A stretch of 64,000 nt of DNA from Bacillota bacterium (GTDB lineage: Bacteria; Bacillota; UBA4882; UBA8346). Of the stretch, positions 41,555 through 50,802 are shown in pieces. The notes beneath the pieces are model-generated. The model did no database searches, was not told where the DNA came from, and saw only the letters and a program-made list of their open reading frames with translations. How positions within the stretch are numbered: the first letter of the stretch is position 1; every line of letters begins with the position of its first letter. The stretch lies in NCBI GenBank assembly GCA_023402395.1, contig JAEYGI010000002.1, positions 124,001-188,000 on the forward strand. Reading direction: 5' to 3'. The position numbers and the translations under genes were made by a program.

Positions 41555-44311
41555 TTATTCAAGCACGACCGGTTTGGCATCCTTGACGGCGATGATTTTG
41601 CCAATAGTATTCCCAGCCCGGTCCCGAACTTCCAATTGGATCGTAAAATCGCCTTCCGGGATTGGCCGGAGTTCAATCGTGGTCCGCCGCTCGGTGACCG
41701 GTTCCAGCGGCATCGCTTGCTCTCCGGCCATCCACGAAACAAGTTCGACCGGCTCGTTGAAATCAATCGTCAGTCGATTGGCGATGCGGTCCAGTTCCAG
41801 TTTGACCGGTCGTGGCGGAACGGTATCCAATTGTACCGGCAGCACCCGAATCAATTCCGCTTGGTTCTCCCGCATGCTCCGGATGTAGAGCAGGTGTGTC
41901 CCGTCCCCGGTCTCCAAACGCCAGGTGAAATTGGTTCCGCCGGTTTGCCAAGGGGACCAGATTCGCAGGTCATTACTGACCGACCAGACCAGACTTTCCG
42001 TAGAAGTTCCCGGAGAAACCGTAACAATGCGCGATCGGGTAATTAACCCCTCATTCTCGCTTTGGTTAATCCTGAATGGAATAGCAACGTCCGTAACCAG
42101 CGCTTGGTTCAAGGGGTAAGGATCGTACATCGTGAAATTTCCGGCTTGATCTTTCAATGCCAGCCGACAATAGACCAGACCAGCGGGGTTTAGCGAACCC
42201 GCGTACTCCAGTTTGGACGCGGCGGACAGCATGGTTCTCCGCCAAGTTCCCGCGGTCGTCAACTCCAGCAATTCGGCAGCCACCGGTTCATCGGAACGGC
42301 ATTGAAACCCGATGAAATCCCCTTCCCCGGGGTCGATTTGAAACTCCTTTACTTGCGGGGGACGAGTATCCAAGACAATCTCGATCCGTTCCTCGATCTG
42401 GTTGCCGGCCCGATCCCGGATCCGAACCACCAGCGTTTTGAGGCCATCCCCATCGGAGAGCTGATAGGTGATGGGATTGCGGAACTCCCGCCAAGGACCG
42501 GGGTCATTCAACCCGGCCTCATAAACCGCGAATTCCAGACCGAAGCCAGGAATATCTCCCAGCGATACTTGTAACTGAATTTGACGCCGATTGGTTAGGC
42601 TCTCCAGTTGGAGCTGCAAACCGGCCGGAACCCGCTCCGCGCCCGGCGGGCCGTTCAGTAAAATCCGTTGTTCACGCCAGCCTCCGGACTTAATCCGGGT
42701 CCAGCACCGGATCTCCTGCTGTCCCCCGGAATAAAACCCGGCCGGGATCACCACTGGATCCGCTGGTTCCATTGCGACCACTCCGCGTCCGGTAGACGGA
42801 TTCATCAGCACCAGCGGGGCGGAAGGCGCCATCCGCAAGCGGACTTCGCCGGAAGACGTTTCAACGCCAATCCGGAGGGCTTCCCCGTTGGTCCTGTCTT
42901 TCTCAATCAGCAACGCATCGCCGGAAAGCCCCGGTCCCGACGGAACCAGCCACAACCGCTCGACGGACTTGGCGAACCGCAATGGCCCGCCCCACCAGAA
43001 GGACCATTGCCACTTGATTCCGTCGGTGCTGGTCCAGACTCCGAAAAGATTAGCGGTCGCTCCGTGGATGTTCAGTAGCGTCCGGTCATCCAGCGTTTCC
43101 ATCCGGGCGGAGAGGCCCGACTTACCGGAAGTCTTCAAACTTTGGGAAAGAGCCGCCAAATCTTGCTCGGCTTTGGAATGCTGGTTCAACTTTTGATAAG
43201 CAGCGGCCCGGCGCGCCAGAATTGGCCCGAAGCCTGGATTGACCGCCAGCGCCTGGCTGAACAGATCGGCCGCTTCCCGGTATTTATCCTGCTTTAACTG
43301 GAGATTGCCCGCTTCCAAAAAACCGATCAACGATCGATGATCGTTCCTGATGCCTTCCAGAAAGGCCTGATAGGCCTTGAGCGTCTCTCCGTTCCGCTGA
43401 TAAGTATACCCGTTGAACAGCTTGACCAGGGATTTCAGATCCCCGTCTTTTGGACTGAACGCCACGGTTTCCAAACCGGCTTTCGAAAATTGAATCCAGG
43501 TGAGATAACCGTCCCAGAACCGGTACTCGGGGCAGGCGTTCCTGGCATTGTTCCAAAGGGATTGAGCCGTAGCGGAGTCACCGGCAGTCCAGGCCGCCCA
43601 GCCTCGCAATTCACGAAGCAGAACTCCGGCGGAGGTCTGCGCCGGATATTCATTCTTTAGCCGGCGCATGGCCGCAGCGGTATCGCCAAGGGCCAGGTAG
43701 GTCTTGGCCAGCAGCAGATCGCGGGTTGCTTCTTCGCCTTTGGCCAACGGTTCGGTTTGGAGCAGATAACCGAGGACCAGCGGATACTCGGCCTTGAGCC
43801 AATAAGCGGCGGCCCGCCGCAAGTTCGCCCCGGGTTCATCGAATTGCCGGAGCGCCTGTAATGCCTGGTCGGGTTGATACTCGTACAGATAAAAATCGGC
43901 CAGGGCCATGGCGGACTCGGGCGATTCCGGCCAAAGTTCCACCGCGCGGCTGTAATACCAGCGGGCTGTCTCCCGCTGCCGGTAATAATAATGATAATCG
44001 CCGGCCAGGATCAAACCGTTCCGGTCGGTGGAGTTGAGCTCCAACAACTGTTGCAGCCCCAGGCGAAATTCCTTGCTTCGTTCCTCGACGATCACCGGGA
44101 GCTTCACCTGTAAATCGCCGCGCCGCTTGGAACTCTCGGTCCAGAGCAACGTCCTTGCTTGATAATAATCGCGAAAGCCTGCCGCTTGATAGGCGTTCTC
44201 GGCCAATTGCAAGCAAGCATCGGGGTTCCACGGATCAAACCCTTGAGCGAAAACGGCTCCGGATAGCGCGAAGCTTAGAAGGAGTCCGAATAATCGCCGA
44301 ACTTTTCTCAT
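41555..44311 (-). CDS. Exported TPR and Ig-like domain protein (918 aa)
   Basis: Residues 1-23 form a Sec signal ending AVFAQ. Residues about 30-390 carry TPR-type helical repeats, such as NGLILAGDYHYYYRQ, ESAMALADFYLYEYQPDQAL and YREAADLFSQALAVNPG. The C-terminal half contains beta-rich domains resembling bacterial Ig-like repeats, with two DT-PP linkers (DTRPPQVKEF, DTVPPRPVKL) and DRAGN/DQAGN motifs. It is probably a surface or secreted protein that gathers partners; no enzyme motif is visible. ATG at 44311 and TTG at 44314 are adjacent alternatives behind GGGTG. Confidence 0.75.
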   Translation of the reverse strand: MRKVRRLFGLLLSFALSGAVFAQGFDPWNPDACLQLAENAYQAAGFRDYYQARTLLWTESSKRRGDLQVKLPVIVEERSKEFRLGLQQLLELNSTDRNGLILAGDYHYYYRQRETARWYYSRAVELWPESPESAMALADFYLYEYQPDQALQALRQFDEPGANLRRAAAYWLKAEYPLVLGYLLQTEPLAKGEEATRDLLLAKTYLALGDTAAAMRRLKNEYPAQTSAGVLLRELRGWAAWTAGDSATAQSLWNNARNACPEYRFWDGYLTWIQFSKAGLETVAFSPKDGDLKSLVKLFNGYTYQRNGETLKAYQAFLEGIRNDHRSLIGFLEAGNLQLKQDKYREAADLFSQALAVNPGFGPILARRAAAYQKLNQHSKAEQDLAALSQSLKTSGKSGLSARMETLDDRTLLNIHGATANLFGVWTSTDGIKWQWSFWWGGPLRFAKSVERLWLVPSGPGLSGDALLIEKDRTNGEALRIGVETSSGEVRLRMAPSAPLVLMNPSTGRGVVAMEPADPVVIPAGFYSGGQQEIRCWTRIKSGGWREQRILLNGPPGAERVPAGLQLQLESLTNRRQIQLQVSLGDIPGFGLEFAVYEAGLNDPGPWREFRNPITYQLSDGDGLKTLVVRIRDRAGNQIEERIEIVLDTRPPQVKEFQIDPGEGDFIGFQCRSDEPVAAELLELTTAGTWRRTMLSAASKLEYAGSLNPAGLVYCRLALKDQAGNFTMYDPYPLNQALVTDVAIPFRINQSENEGLITRSRIVTVSPGTSTESLVWSVSNDLRIWSPWQTGGTNFTWRLETGDGTHLLYIRSMRENQAELIRVLPVQLDTVPPRPVKLELDRIANRLTIDFNEPVELVSWMAGEQAMPLEPVTERRTTIELRPIPEGDFTIQLEVRDRAGNTIGKIIAVKDAKPVVLE

Positions 44312-44335
44312 CAAACACCCATTCCTTCGTCAGGA

Positions 44336-44370
44336 TTAAAAATGACCCTTCCCGTGAATCCAGGAAGGGG
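44336..44370 (-). terminator. Terminator after the alcohol dehydrogenase gene
   Basis: On the minus strand CCCTTCC and GGAAGGG-type arms form a stem followed by TCATTTTTAA. Confidence 0.6.
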
Positions 44371-44377
44371 CCAAAGT

Positions 44378-45535
44378 TCAAAAGTTTTCCTGCAGAATAT
44401 TGAGGAGATGTTCCCGGCTGGCCTCCCTGGGATTGGCTTTCAGGGAGCCGGACTGGAGGCTCGTTTCGACGATCTCTGGAAGATCGGTCTCGTTAATACC
44501 GAGACTGCTGATATGAGGAGGAATTCCCAATTTCTTGAGCAGATTCATCATGGTCTTAATGCCCATGGCGGCCGCGTCGATGGGATCCATCCCGGCGATG
44601 TTGTGGCCGAGCGCTTTGCTCATTTGGGCGTATTTTTCATAGCTAACCTGCATGTTGAAACGCATCACCGGGATCAGCAACGCCGCGCAAACCAAACCAT
44701 GAGGTTTTCCGGTACGGATGCCGATGGCGTGGGCCAGTCCATGAACCGCCCCCAACCGGGCGTTGGTCAACGCTACTCCGGCCATCAGACTCCCCAGCGC
44801 CATCTCGGTTCGGGCCGGGACGTTTTGCGGATCTTGAACCGCCCTTAAGAGATTGGCCCCAATCTTCTCAATGGCGGCAATGGCATAAATATCGGTCAGC
44901 GGGTTGGAGCCTCGGGACGTAAAGGCTTCAATGGCTTGAACCAGTGCATCCAATCCGGAATAGGCGGTAATCTCAGCTGGCAGGCTAAAGGTCAACTGGG
45001 GATCGACAATGGCGGCCCGGGCCGCCAAATCTTGGCCCCGGATCGATTGTTTAATCCCGCGGTCCGGATCGGAGAGCACCGCGTTGACGGTAACTTCGGC
45101 GCCGGAACCGGCGGTAGTGGGAATGGTAACCAACGGAAGCCCGGAAGCTTCAATCGGTTCTCCTCCAAAATAATCTTCAATCTCCCTTCCAGCCCGAAAG
45201 AGGCCGGCCACGGCCTTCGCCGCGTCCATGGCGCTACCGCCGCCAAGACCGACGACCCAATCCGCCTCCTGTTTCCGGGCCAAAGCGATCCCTTTGGAAA
45301 CCGTGGCCAACGACGGTTCCGGCTCCACTTCCGCGAAGACCGTGGCGGAGAAGCCGGCCTCCGACAACAGATTCCCAACCCTTCTCAAGGCACCGTTCTC
45401 GGTGGCCGAATGCTTTCCGGAGACAACCAACACCTTGTTGCCGAAATCTTTCCCGATGGCGGGAAGTTCCCGTAACGCCTCAATTCCAAAAAATATTTTG
45501 GTCGAGAGGCCAAATGACTGAACGGACGCCGGCAT
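44378..45535 (-). CDS. Iron-containing (group III) alcohol dehydrogenase
   Basis: A 385-residue NAD(P)-dependent dehydrogenase. The GGGSAMDAAKAV motif binds the cofactor; PTTAGSGAEVT follows. Metal site: Asp in GLDALVQAIEAF, His residues in GAVHGLAHAIG and GKPHGLVC. The first histidine of the usual DAL-HA pattern is glutamine, as in a subset of the family, so the metal may differ. Substrate unknown. The ATG at 45535 has GGGAGGA at good distance; a longer frame to 45652 overlaps tlyA. Confidence 0.9.
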   Translation of the reverse strand: MPASVQSFGLSTKIFFGIEALRELPAIGKDFGNKVLVVSGKHSATENGALRRVGNLLSEAGFSATVFAEVEPEPSLATVSKGIALARKQEADWVVGLGGGSAMDAAKAVAGLFRAGREIEDYFGGEPIEASGLPLVTIPTTAGSGAEVTVNAVLSDPDRGIKQSIRGQDLAARAAIVDPQLTFSLPAEITAYSGLDALVQAIEAFTSRGSNPLTDIYAIAAIEKIGANLLRAVQDPQNVPARTEMALGSLMAGVALTNARLGAVHGLAHAIGIRTGKPHGLVCAALLIPVMRFNMQVSYEKYAQMSKALGHNIAGMDPIDAAAMGIKTMMNLLKKLGIPPHISSLGINETDLPEIVETSLQSGSLKANPREASREHLLNILQENF

Positions 45536-45624
45536 GAGCAGTCCTCCCAAGTGTGAATATCTTACGAAGTATTCGCCATCCCCCGTCATTTTCCTGCGCT
45601 GGGTTCGCGGCAACGGTTGGGCTT

Positions 45625-46440
45625 CTACATTTTTTCCCGCAAGCTTTCCCAAGCCTCGGCCACTACCCGGGCCGGATCGGGACCCCTAAACTCCGGCCCC
45701 AAGTCTTGTCCGATCCGGCGCCAATGACCTAAATATTCGATATTGCCTTCCGGCCCGGGCAACGGTGAAAACGTGAGATTGACCACGGACCAGTCCAACT
45801 CCGGCCTGGGCCTGGCGATCCGTTCCAGTACATCACGATGGACCGATGGATCGCGGACCACCCCTTTTTTCCCGACGTTCTCCCGGCCGGCTTCAAATTG
45901 AGGCTTGATTAGCGTCACCCAGTCTCCATCCGGCCGGCATACCCCGGCAAAAACGGGTATCACCAGCTCCAGAGAGATAAATGAGAGATCGGCAGTGATC
46001 AGATCCGGGAGTTGAGCCAGTTTCTCCTTGGCAAAAAAACGGATATTCTCCCGTTCAAAAACGGTGACTCTCGGGTCCTGCCGGAGCTTCCAGGCGAGCT
46101 GTCCGTATCCGACATCCACGGCAAAGACATGGGCGGCGCCCGACTGAAGCAGCAAATCGGTGAAGCCGCCGGTGGATGCCCCGGCATCCAGACAGATCCT
46201 GCCCGCCGTCTGAATCCCAAAATCCGCCAAGCCTTTGGCGAGTTTGTGCGCGCCTCGGCTGACATATTGCGGCCCGGCCGACGCCACCTCGATCCGGCCG
46301 TCGCCGGTCGCGGCTTGTCCGGGTTTATCGATCGGTTTGCCGTCAAGCGTCACCAATCCGGCCATGATAGCCCGCTGCGCTTTTTCGCGGCTATCAAAAT
46401 AGCCATTTTGGACCAACCAAAGATCAATTCGCTGTTTCAT
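45625..46440 (-). CDS. tlyA: TlyA-family rRNA (cytidine-2'-O)-methyltransferase
   Basis: A 271-residue protein with an N-terminal S4 RNA-binding domain (MKQRIDLWLVQNGYFDSREKA to about 65) and a FtsJ-like methyltransferase domain with the SAM motif LDAGASTGGFTDLLL and the catalytic KDKE-type residues, including VSRGAHKLAKGL, DLSFISL and LIKPQFEAG. It 2'-O-methylates 16S and/or 23S rRNA in characterised bacteria; older annotations call it hemolysin. The start lies 3 bases after the Nramp-type gene stop. Confidence 0.93.
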   Translation of the reverse strand: MKQRIDLWLVQNGYFDSREKAQRAIMAGLVTLDGKPIDKPGQAATGDGRIEVASAGPQYVSRGAHKLAKGLADFGIQTAGRICLDAGASTGGFTDLLLQSGAAHVFAVDVGYGQLAWKLRQDPRVTVFERENIRFFAKEKLAQLPDLITADLSFISLELVIPVFAGVCRPDGDWVTLIKPQFEAGRENVGKKGVVRDPSVHRDVLERIARPRPELDWSVVNLTFSPLPGPEGNIEYLGHWRRIGQDLGPEFRGPDPARVVAEAWESLREKM

Positions 46441-46443
46441 GAT

Positions 46444-47697
46444 TCACCGCGCCAAAAAAGGAATAAAAAGATTAATTGTATAGATCACAGTCAACAGAAT
46501 GATCGCCCCCACCGTCAGATAGGCCAAACTATTGAAAAGCGGTTTATTGACATATTCGCCCATAACCCTTCGGTTATTGGTGAGCTTCAGCATAAAAATC
46601 AAGATGACCGGTACCAGAATCCCGTTAATCACTTGGGAAACCAGCATGATCTGGAACAAATGCCGGACCGGTATAAAGATCACGCAAGCCCCGATGATAA
46701 TCAACGCCGTGTAAAGCGTGAAAAAAACCGGTGCCTCCCTAAACTTCCGGTTGATACTGCTCTCCCAGCCAAACGCTTCGCAAATGGCGTAGGAAGTGGA
46801 AAGGGGCACGATGCTTGCTCCCAAGGTGGAAGCGCCAAAAAGCCCAAGTGCGAATAAGAACTTGGCGTTGGCTCCCGCCAGCGGCCCCAAGGCAAGAGCC
46901 GCATCCTCGGCCGAGCTCACCCGGACCCCGGACTTGAAAAGGGTGGCCGCGGTGCAAACAATAATAAAGAAAGCCACAAAATCGGTGATGAAGGCGCCGA
47001 CCAGCACATCGGCCCGTTCATAGGGATACATTTTGAGCGGGATCTCTTTGTCAACCACCGAGGATTGAAGAAAAAACTGCATCCATGGGGTGATCGTCGT
47101 TCCGATCATTCCGATAAATAATAGAATGAACTCGCCTTCCCAGACAAACCGGGGATGCAGCGAGGCCGTTATCACTTCATTCCAGTCGGGTTTGGCCAGA
47201 AAACCGGAGACCACATAGGATAGAAATACCAGCGACAACAGGAGAAAGGCCTTCTCCGCCATCCGATAGGAACCTTTGACCACCAACAGCCAGATCAGAA
47301 TGGCCACAATCGGAACGCTGACTGCGCTGGGCACCCCAAAAACATCCAAACTGGCGGCGATACCGGCAAACTCGGCGATGACCGTTCCGATGTTGGCCAG
47401 CATCAAAGTGGCCATGGCGAAAAAGGTCAGTTTAACGCCGAATTCCTCCCGAATCAAATCCGAGAGTCCCTTCCCGGTGACCACGCCCATCCTGGCGCTC
47501 ATCTCTTGAATAATCGCCAGGCTGATTGTCATCAGCACTACACCCCAAAGCATCTGGTAGCCGTAATGGGCTCCCACCGTGGCGTAGGTGGCGATTCCTC
47601 CCGCGTCATTATCGGCGTTGGCCGTGATCAGGCCCGGCCCGACAATGCTCAAAAACAGCAGAATATTCCGCCACTTCCGCTTCAGAAACTCCCGCAT
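46444..47697 (-). CDS. Nramp-family divalent metal transporter with NRMT-type (magnesium) signature
   Basis: A 417-residue membrane protein with 11 predicted segments. The canonical TM1 metal motif DPGN is DAGG here (31-34) and the TM6 MPH motif is TPW (203-205, in GTTITPWMQFF). Loss of the metal-site Asn and Met is the mark of Nramp-related magnesium transporters, so Mg2+ rather than Mn2+ or Fe2+ uptake is likely. The ATG at 47697 follows a GAAGTG site. The adjacent upstream gene encodes an MgtE-N/CBS protein on the same strand, and a MITE-like copy sits directly before the start. Confidence 0.88.
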   Translation of the reverse strand: MREFLKRKWRNILLFLSIVGPGLITANADNDAGGIATYATVGAHYGYQMLWGVVLMTISLAIIQEMSARMGVVTGKGLSDLIREEFGVKLTFFAMATLMLANIGTVIAEFAGIAASLDVFGVPSAVSVPIVAILIWLLVVKGSYRMAEKAFLLLSLVFLSYVVSGFLAKPDWNEVITASLHPRFVWEGEFILLFIGMIGTTITPWMQFFLQSSVVDKEIPLKMYPYERADVLVGAFITDFVAFFIIVCTAATLFKSGVRVSSAEDAALALGPLAGANAKFLFALGLFGASTLGASIVPLSTSYAICEAFGWESSINRKFREAPVFFTLYTALIIIGACVIFIPVRHLFQIMLVSQVINGILVPVILIFMLKLTNNRRVMGEYVNKPLFNSLAYLTVGAIILLTVIYTINLFIPFLAR

Positions 47698-47712
47698 CGT
47701 TTCACTTCTTTC

Positions 47713-47843
47713 TAAAAGCGTTGTGATAAACCCGGCCAACGGCCGCGGTTGTACACAAAAGCTCAGAGAAGCAAGAGATAAAGTCGATTTTGAAATATTC
47801 TTGCCCAGTCGGACCTACCAAATAGACTTTATCCATGGCTTTT
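47713..47843 (-). repeat. MITE-like repeat, copy 6, plus start of a seventh copy
   Basis: CTAAAAGCGTTGTGATAAACC at 47713 and GACTTTATCCATGGCTTTTAA ending near 47839 are the ends, in the reverse of the 32600 orientation. It is followed at once by AAAAGCGTTGTGGTAAACC (47839-47858), the end of another truncated copy. Internal stems GGCC-AAC-GGCC and GATAAAGTC/GACTTTATC are kept. Confidence 0.85.
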
Positions 47844-47876
47844 AAAAGCGTTGTGGTAAACCCGGCCTGAAAAGCT

Positions 47877-49139
47877 TCACCCGGTTCTCCGCTCAAACTT
47901 CCGTTTCCACTTCGGCAGCAGCATGGCGTCGATAGCATCATTGATGACGACCATTCCCACCAATTTCCGGTCTTCGTTGATCACCGGAACCGCCAGCAAG
48001 TCATATTTGGTGATCACCGCCGTCACCTCGTGATGCGGGACGTTATCCCGAACCGAGATTACTTCGGGGTTCATAATCGATTGCAACGGGGTATCCGGCT
48101 TAGAGACCACCAGGTCGCGCAAGGAAACCACGCCCAGGAGCCGTTCCTCGTCGTCGACCACATACAAATAGAATATCCCTTCCGAGTCCGGCCCCAATTC
48201 CCGGAGTCTAACGATGGTCTGCTCCGTGGTCAGGCTCTGGTTGAAACTCAGATATTCAGTGGTCATCAGCCGGCCGGCCGACTCTTCCTCATATTCCAAG
48301 ATCTCCCGGACTTCGGCGGCGTCCTCCTCCTCCATCAGACTGAGCAGCTTCTCCGCCTGTTCTTCCTCAAGCTCGCCAAGAATCTCGGCGGCTTCGTCGG
48401 CAGGCATGGCTTCCAGAATCTCCGAGGCTTTCTCGCCATCGATATTGTCAAGGATCTCCGCTTGGACCTCGGGTTCGATCTCCTGGAACGCTTCAGCGGC
48501 CACTTCGACGTCGAGTCCGGTAAGGACCGAGCGGCGCTCGGCATTGCCCAGTTCCTCGATGATATCGGCCAGATCGGCCGGGTGAAGCGTGGAAAGCTTC
48601 CGATAGGGAACCGCCAGTTTGACCCGGGTCTGACCGGTTTCAATTCGCTCCACGTGATCCCAGACGATCAATTCATCCTTCAACTGGACCCTGATTTTCC
48701 GCAACAATGAAGTCACTAAACGCTCGACTCCCAGGCGGCGCAACAGGCCGCTCAATCCGACGTCGACCGCGACAATTCTCGGTAGCCCATGGATCTCGGC
48801 CAGTTTCAGGTCATTGATCCGGACCACCTTCCGGCCGTTGATATCCACGATCTGGTGGTCGAGCAGATCGCGTTTGATGAGCAGTTGATTCTCGCCGGGC
48901 AGATCGGGCGGGACCGGTTCCAGCCGCTTGCAGAAGACAAAGCGCCGGTCCATCGAACGCAAATCCTGCCAATGAACCAACCGTTCCTGCTGTTTATCCC
49001 GCACCAGGACGGCGCTGATTACCGGATAGTCGTCCCCGATATTGACCAGCAAATCGGTAACGGACCCAACCTCCTTGCCGGAGTTGTCAAGAATGGCGTG
49101 GTCCAAAAAATCGCTGAGATAGATGGTGGAAAAGATCAT
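47877..49139 (-). CDS. Soluble MgtE N-domain and CBS protein with PRC-barrel domains
   Basis: A 420-residue protein without membrane segments. Two PRC-barrel-like domains (about 1-75 and 78-165; GKEVGSVTDLLV, GRKVVRINDLKL) precede an MgtE N-terminal helical superfamily (about 195-300; LHPADLADIIEEL, MPADEAAEILGEL) and a CBS pair (about 305-415; MTTEYLSFNQSLT, MNPEVISVRDNVP). In MgtE channels the N and CBS domains sense cytosolic Mg2+. Its gene precedes the Nramp-type transporter, so it is likely a separate gate or sensor. The ATG at 49139 has GGGGTGGG upstream; a longer frame reads through a terminator hairpin. Confidence 0.88.
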   Translation of the reverse strand: MIFSTIYLSDFLDHAILDNSGKEVGSVTDLLVNIGDDYPVISAVLVRDKQQERLVHWQDLRSMDRRFVFCKRLEPVPPDLPGENQLLIKRDLLDHQIVDINGRKVVRINDLKLAEIHGLPRIVAVDVGLSGLLRRLGVERLVTSLLRKIRVQLKDELIVWDHVERIETGQTRVKLAVPYRKLSTLHPADLADIIEELGNAERRSVLTGLDVEVAAEAFQEIEPEVQAEILDNIDGEKASEILEAMPADEAAEILGELEEEQAEKLLSLMEEEDAAEVREILEYEEESAGRLMTTEYLSFNQSLTTEQTIVRLRELGPDSEGIFYLYVVDDEERLLGVVSLRDLVVSKPDTPLQSIMNPEVISVRDNVPHHEVTAVITKYDLLAVPVINEDRKLVGMVVINDAIDAMLLPKWKRKFERRTG

Positions 49140-49156
49140 CAAGCCCACCCCGCCCT

Positions 49157-49186
49157 CAAAAATAAAGCCCTCCGGAATCCGGAGGG
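49157..49186 (-). terminator. Terminator hairpin in the leader of the MgtE-N/CBS gene
   Basis: On the minus strand CCCTCCGGATTCCGGAGGG is followed by CTTTATTTTT, about 20-45 bases before the start codon. It could end dgt transcripts or act as a regulated attenuator. Confidence 0.75.
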
Positions 49187-49349
49187 CACGGCAAAACTCA
49201 ATCTGCCACCGTCGGTGGAGTACCCGGCGCAAGTGAAGCAACTGCGTTGACGCATCGTATCGGTCGACTAGGGTCTGCTTGCACTCTTACCACTCCTCCC
49301 TCGATGATCTATAATTATGCTATTACAGCCATAAACGTTTGTCAAACTT

Positions 49350-50555
49350 TTATTTTCCAAAACCATATCCCATCACTTTGGTATAGGGTTCAAACATCAT
49401 CTCGTAAATGTCCATGGCCTGCCGGTCGGTGAGCCCGGCCAGATAATCGCCGATCAATTCCGCCTTAACGTTCTCTCCGGCCATCTTGCCGCTCTTGCGC
49501 CAGACCGAGGCCGGCAACAGCTGCGGATTGGCCCAGAACCGCCGAAACAGACGTTCCAGGATCAGTTTGCCCTTTTCGGCCATCATTAACACCACCGGGT
49601 TTTTGTATACCTGGTCGTACAGGTACGAGATGAGCATCTCCAACTCTTTGGACCGGGCCGGCGAGAGTTCCACCACCGGCTGGTTCAATTGGCGCACCGC
49701 GTCGGGCGATTTTGGCTTCAACCGCTCCAGGTTCTGCCGGGAGCGCAATATGCAATCTTCGTTGAAGGCGTAGATCAGATGCCGGATCAAGCGGTAGCAG
49801 CGCATCTGGGGCGTAAACCGGCCCGCCTCTTTTTCCTCGGCGCCGATCCCGGCGAGGATCTCGGTGAAAAGCGGAATCTCCAAGCCAATCAGATCTTCCC
49901 ACCCCACCAAACCGACCCGAAGGGCGTCTTCCAGATCGTGAGCCGCAAAGGACAAGGCATCGGAGAGGTTAACGATTTGCGCCTCCAGCCCGGGCTGGGG
50001 GTAACCGGTGAATTCCACCGGCAGCGCCGGATTATCGAAGCGGGTAAGATGGCGGGCGAGCCCTTCCCGGGTCTCCTGGGTCAGATTCAGGCCGGGAAAG
50101 TCCGGATACCGCTCCTCCAGGGCATCGACCACTTTCAGGCTGTGCAGATTATGGTCGAACCCGCCGTAATCCCGAAGCAGCTCAGCCAGGATCTCCTCGC
50201 CTGCGTGGCCGAACGGGGCATGCCCCAGATCATGGCCGAGCGCGATCGCTTCGACCAGATCCTCGTTGGCCCGGAGCACCCGGGCGAACGTCCGGCCGTG
50301 CTGCATCACTTCCAGGGTATGGGCCAGCCGGGTCCGGTAGAAGTCCCCCTCATGCACCACGAAGACCTGCGTTTTGAACTGAAGATTTTTGAAAGCGGCG
50401 GTATAGAGGATCCGGTCCCGGTCCCGCTGATAGCAGGTACGATAGGCATCCTCGGTCTCGGGATGCTTTCGGCCGCTGGAAGCTCCGGATTTGGAGGCAT
50501 ACGGAGCAAGGGCTTTCTCTTCCAACGCCTCCATCTGATCGCGCAATGTGTTCAT
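49350..50555 (-). CDS. dgt: Deoxyguanosinetriphosphate triphosphohydrolase-like protein
   Basis: A 401-residue HD-domain dNTPase. The metal ligands are in RLAHTLEV (His), ALGHDLGHAPFGHAGE (His-Asp) and the later LSDALSFAAHDLEDAL (Asp); YRTCYQRDRDRILYTAAFKNLQFKTQVF is the conserved N-terminal part. It would hydrolyse dNTPs to nucleosides and triphosphate. GGTGAT precedes the ATG. Substrate range not determined. Confidence 0.92.
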   Translation of the reverse strand: MNTLRDQMEALEEKALAPYASKSGASSGRKHPETEDAYRTCYQRDRDRILYTAAFKNLQFKTQVFVVHEGDFYRTRLAHTLEVMQHGRTFARVLRANEDLVEAIALGHDLGHAPFGHAGEEILAELLRDYGGFDHNLHSLKVVDALEERYPDFPGLNLTQETREGLARHLTRFDNPALPVEFTGYPQPGLEAQIVNLSDALSFAAHDLEDALRVGLVGWEDLIGLEIPLFTEILAGIGAEEKEAGRFTPQMRCYRLIRHLIYAFNEDCILRSRQNLERLKPKSPDAVRQLNQPVVELSPARSKELEMLISYLYDQVYKNPVVLMMAEKGKLILERLFRRFWANPQLLPASVWRKSGKMAGENVKAELIGDYLAGLTDRQAMDIYEMMFEPYTKVMGYGFGK

Positions 50556-50802
50556 CGTTTATCACCGCTGTACAAATTCGGGAAAAGATCGGAAAAACCT
50601 GCTATTTGCGAAGTGGATTCGGAGAACTTCCGGCAGATAGAGACAGCCATGGAACAATGATTCTCAATGGCATTTCAAATCAGTTTCGTTACTTCGTTCA
50701 TTGGTACACCTCGTTTTTTATTCCGAATGGCGACATTAAATCATCCTTATTACTTGGCATTACAATTTGGCCGCATATTCCAAATTTAGCGCTAAAAAGA
50801 CT

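Noticed and set aside
49140..49330. Known Mg2+ or Mn2+ riboswitch (M-box, yybP-ykoY)
   Set aside because: The expected conserved words are not present by eye; recorded instead as an unassigned structured leader.
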